Source of the DNA: Desulfobacterales bacterium
Lineage (GTDB): Bacteria; Desulfobacterota; Desulfobacteria; Desulfobacterales; JAFDCJ01
Reading direction: 5' to 3'
Length of the DNA stretch: 8,484 nucleotides
Assembly: GCA_020345785.1 (NCBI GenBank)
Contig: CP070771.1
Span: 6,793,513-6,801,996, forward strand
Part shown: one piece after another, positions 6,871 to 8,484 of the stretch
Numbering within the stretch: position 1 is the stretch's first letter
How the letters are laid out: every line of letters begins with the position of its first letter
Made by a program: the position numbers and the translations under genes
Notes under the pieces: model-generated
What the model saw: the letters and a program-made list of their open reading frames with translations, nothing else
What the model was told of the DNA's origin: nothing
Database searches by the model: none

Positions 6871-7665
6871 ATGCTTAATCTGAACAACATTGAGGTTATT
6901 TACAACGACGTTATTCTGGTCCTTAAGGGGGTGTCGCTGGAAGTACCGGACGGTAAGATCATCACCCTCTTAGGGGCCAATGGCGCCGGCAAAACCACTA
7001 CGCTGAAAGCCATCTCCGGCGTGCTGCTGACCGAATTGGGCGAAGTCACCGACGGCAGCATCGAGTATAATGGTGACCGGATTGATCGTAAGGATCCGGA
7101 AGAAATCGTGAAGCTCGGCATTGTTCAGATCATGGAGGGCCGCAGGCTCTTTGAGCATCTCACGGTGGAAGAAAATCTGCTGACGGGTGCATTCTCCCGC
7201 AAAGACAAAAGCGGCATCCAAGAGGATTTAAAGAAGATATACGGTTATTTCCCCAAGCTGGGTGAAATGTGCCGTGCCACCAGCGGATATCTTTCCGGTG
7301 GGGAGCGCCAGATGCTTGTTATGGGACGCGCCCTGATGGCCCGACCAAAGGTCATGCTGCTGGATGAACCTTCGCTCGGACTCAGTCCTCTGTTCGTTAA
7401 AGAGATCTTTAAACTCATCCACCAGATCAATCATCAGGAAGGCGTGTCCATACTGCTGGTCGAGCAAAATGCGCGTCTTGCACTGCAGCTGGCCGATTAT
7501 GGTTACGTAATGGAAAACGGTCGCATTGTGCTGGACGGTCCCTCGGAGAAGCTGCAGAACAACGAAGATATCAAAGAATTCTATCTAGGAATGAGCCAGA
7601 AGGGTAAACGCCGGAGCTACCGTGATGTAAAGCACTATAGGCGCAGGAAACGCTGGCTGTCTTGA
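6871..7665 (+). CDS. livF: LIV-type ABC transporter ATP-binding protein (LivF) with basic C-terminal tail
   Basis: This is the second ATPase of the importer, partner of LivG. It has 264 residues, about 25-30 more than a standard LivF. Motifs are Walker A GANGAGKTT (35-43), Q-loop at Q86 in IVQIMEGRRLF (typical of LivF), signature LSGGE (141-145), Walker B VMLLDEP (161-167) and VEQN (197-200), where Gln replaces the switch His as is usual in LivF. The normal end is near EFYLGMS; beyond it lies KGKRRSYRDVKHYRRRKRWL, strongly basic and of unknown role. The gene starts one base after the lipoprotein stop, with AAGGA (6861-6865) as ribosome site. A heptamer repeat array begins four bases after its stop. 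Confidence 0.95.
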   Translation: MLNLNNIEVIYNDVILVLKGVSLEVPDGKIITLLGANGAGKTTTLKAISGVLLTELGEVTDGSIEYNGDRIDRKDPEEIVKLGIVQIMEGRRLFEHLTVEENLLTGAFSRKDKSGIQEDLKKIYGYFPKLGEMCRATSGYLSGGERQMLVMGRALMARPKVMLLDEPSLGLSPLFVKEIFKLIHQINHQEGVSILLVEQNARLALQLADYGYVMENGRIVLDGPSEKLQNNEDIKEFYLGMSQKGKRRSYRDVKHYRRRKRWLS

Positions 7666-7668
7666 TTA

Positions 7669-7731
7669 GAGGACAAAGAATTGAGGACTGAGGTCTGAGG
7701 TCTGAGAACGGGTGACGGAGGGCAGAGGACA
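7669..7731 (+). repeat. Heptanucleotide-periodic purine-rich array, nine units
   Basis: Nine consecutive 7-base units can be laid out: GAGGACA, AAGAATT, GAGGACT, GAGGTCT, GAGGTCT, GAGAACG, GGTGACG, GAGGGCA, GAGGACA. Five fit GAGGNCW or nearly so; the others have diverged while keeping phase. The array starts three bases after the livF stop codon. It resembles in kind the short tandemly repeated heptamers known from filamentous cyanobacteria, but the sequence differs and I do not assign it to a named family. No role is evident. Confidence 0.7.
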
Positions 7732-7778
7732 GCCCAGCCGCTGGCTGCGGAGCGGGAAGCTTGACCGGAAAAGAAACT

Positions 7779-7978
7779 AATAAACGTCGAACATAGAACG
7801 TCCAATATTGATGGCGCTGCGCGTCATCTATTTAAAACAAGTGAAACTTACAATTTCGAAGGGAAAATTCGCTTTGTTCAGTTTTTTTTAAAAAAGCAGA
7901 ATATCGTATTCGATGTTGGAGGTTCAACGTTCGATGTTCGACGTTCATCTTTTTATTGTTCGATGTTCGACGTTCATT
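7779..7978 (+). repeat. Inverted-repeat element with heptamer-built arms
   Basis: The left arm AACGTCGAACATAGAACGT (7783-7801) matches the reverse complement of ACGTTCGATGTTCGACGTT (7927-7945) at 18 of 19 bases. Both arms are built of 7-base units: right-hand units from 7908 are ATTCGAT, GTTGGAG, GTTCAAC, GTTCGAT, GTTCGAC and GTTCATC. A second exact copy of the 20-mer at 7929-7948 lies at 7958-7977. The interior is AT-rich with one hairpin (7810-7828). The layout resembles a small non-coding, possibly mobile element (MITE- or REP-like), but no target duplication is clear and no transposase is present. Together with the heptamer array this fills the gap between livF and the DUF192 gene; no gene is credible there. 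Confidence 0.7.
7810..7828 (+). terminator. 8-bp hairpin downstream of livF, possible weak terminator
   Basis: GATGGCGC (7810-7817) pairs with GCGTCATC (7821-7828), including one G-U pair, around the 3-base loop TGC. It is followed by TATTTAAAA rather than a clean T-run. It is the best hairpin between the convergent livF and DUF192 genes and may end one or both transcripts, but it lies inside the inverted-repeat element and may simply be part of that. Confidence 0.35.
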
Positions 7979-7984
7979 CAGTGG

Positions 7985-8476
7985 TTATTTAATATCTATT
8001 ACCAAAGGCAATTCCATTACAACATGATCGCCGGCTTCAATTCCATTTTTTTTAAACCAGCCCTGATTCACTTCAAGGGCATATTTGGCCGGCCCTGCTG
8101 AGTGATATTGTACATCGGTTTGCATCGGAGCCATATTCCGGATGTTTATGATTTTCCCGGACTCATCGACAAAGGCAATCGATAGCGGAATCCGGGTATC
8201 TTTCATCCAGAAAGTTGCCGGACGCACGTCCGGAAATATGAATAACATCCCATGAGTCGGCGGCAGTTCGTTGCGGTGGGCCAACCCGCATGCTCTCGCT
8301 GTGGGCGTGGCAGCCAGCTCCACGGTAAGCGAATGGCCTTTGATTGAAATGGTGGCCGCCGGCAACTCGAGGGGACACGCCAGCGCCTCTCCGGATGAGG
8401 CAAATAAGATAAATAACAGTCCGATTATCATGCGAAATAATTTTACGGTTCTGTATTGCAGAAAAACACAAGCCAC
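7985..8476 (-). CDS. Secreted DUF192 family protein
   Basis: A DUF192 (PF02643) protein of up to 163 residues; the family's biochemical function is not established. Family signatures are GLAHRNELPPTHGMLFIFP (residues 64-82), FWMKDTRIPLSIAFVDESGK (89-108) and YALEVNQGWFKKNGIEAGD (136-154). An N-terminal hydrophobic stretch, MIIGLLFILFASSGEALA, followed by CPLELP looks like a signal peptide, so the protein is probably periplasmic. The Cys after it has Leu at -2 and Ala at -3, a poor lipobox. The start is uncertain: GTG 8476 keeps Lys/Arg before the hydrophobic core, ATG 8431 gives a signal with no positive charge, and the frame stays open to the window edge, so the true start may lie outside. 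It is convergent with the liv operon and functionally unlinked as far as can be seen. Confidence 0.88.
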   Translation of the reverse strand: MACVFLQYRTVKLFRMIIGLLFILFASSGEALACPLELPAATISIKGHSLTVELAATPTARACGLAHRNELPPTHGMLFIFPDVRPATFWMKDTRIPLSIAFVDESGKIINIRNMAPMQTDVQYHSAGPAKYALEVNQGWFKKNGIEAGDHVVMELPLVIDIK

Positions 8477-8484
8477 CTTGCAAA

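Noticed and set aside
7882..7895. T-run/A-run palindrome as a bidirectional terminator
   Set aside because: It has no GC stem next to it; an AT-only palindrome of this size is not a convincing terminator.
7929..7977. Two exact 20-base repeats as a small CRISPR array
   Set aside because: Only two copies, a 9-base spacer, internal 7-base periodicity and no cas genes; they belong to the heptamer element.
7913..8101. + strand ORF of 62 codons starting MLEVQRSMFDVHLF
   Set aside because: Its first part is translated heptamer repeat and the rest is antisense to the DUF192 gene. There is no ribosome site or codon bias; it is a repeat-derived spurious ORF.

Overview
The window carries most of a branched-chain-amino-acid-type (LIV/HAAT family) ABC transporter operon on the + strand, with an acyl-CoA ligase and a small lipoprotein built into it. 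A repeat-rich intergenic stretch follows, then a convergent secreted DUF192 protein on the - strand. Moderate GC, clear Shine-Dalgarno sites, Gram-negative signal peptides and a lipobox suggest a diderm bacterium. The pairing of a LIV-type transporter with a long-chain-type CoA ligase, together with heptamer intergenic repeats, fits a sulfate-reducing or syntrophic Desulfobacterota relative best. That assignment rests on gene style only and is an inference.

Layout. Bases 1-105 are probably the last 34 codons of an unidentified upstream gene. Bases 106-314 form a structured leader: a perfect hairpin (131-150), then an 81-base element whose 11-bp outer stem (204-214 with 274-284) is followed by a T-run, with the first transporter gene starting at 315. 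The operon then runs livG ATPase (315-1115), AMP-forming acyl-CoA ligase (1099-2949), livH permease (3029-3913), livM permease (3915-4964), periplasmic binding protein (4993-6219), lipoprotein (6369-6869) and livF ATPase (6871-7665). Overlaps or 1-base gaps at livG/ligase, livH/livM and lipoprotein/livF support co-transcription and translational coupling. Bases 7666-7984 hold a 7-base-periodic purine-rich array and an inverted-repeat element also made of 7-base units. The DUF192 gene (7985-8476, - strand) ends the window.

How the genes work together (inference). The binding protein captures a carboxylate-like solute in the periplasm. LivH and LivM form the channel, LivG and LivF power it, and the ligase converts the imported acid to its CoA thioester, trapping it and committing it to catabolism. 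The ligand cannot be read from the sequence; a branched, aromatic or fatty acid is as plausible as an amino acid.

Most notable observations: (1) the ligase appears to have lost its last 24 residues through a one-base frameshift next to its stop, because a protein-like tail continues in another frame to 12 bases before livH; (2) the leader just before livG can form mutually exclusive pairings; (3) a lipoprotein of unknown role sits inside the transporter operon; (4) both repeat blocks downstream of livF share a 7-base period.
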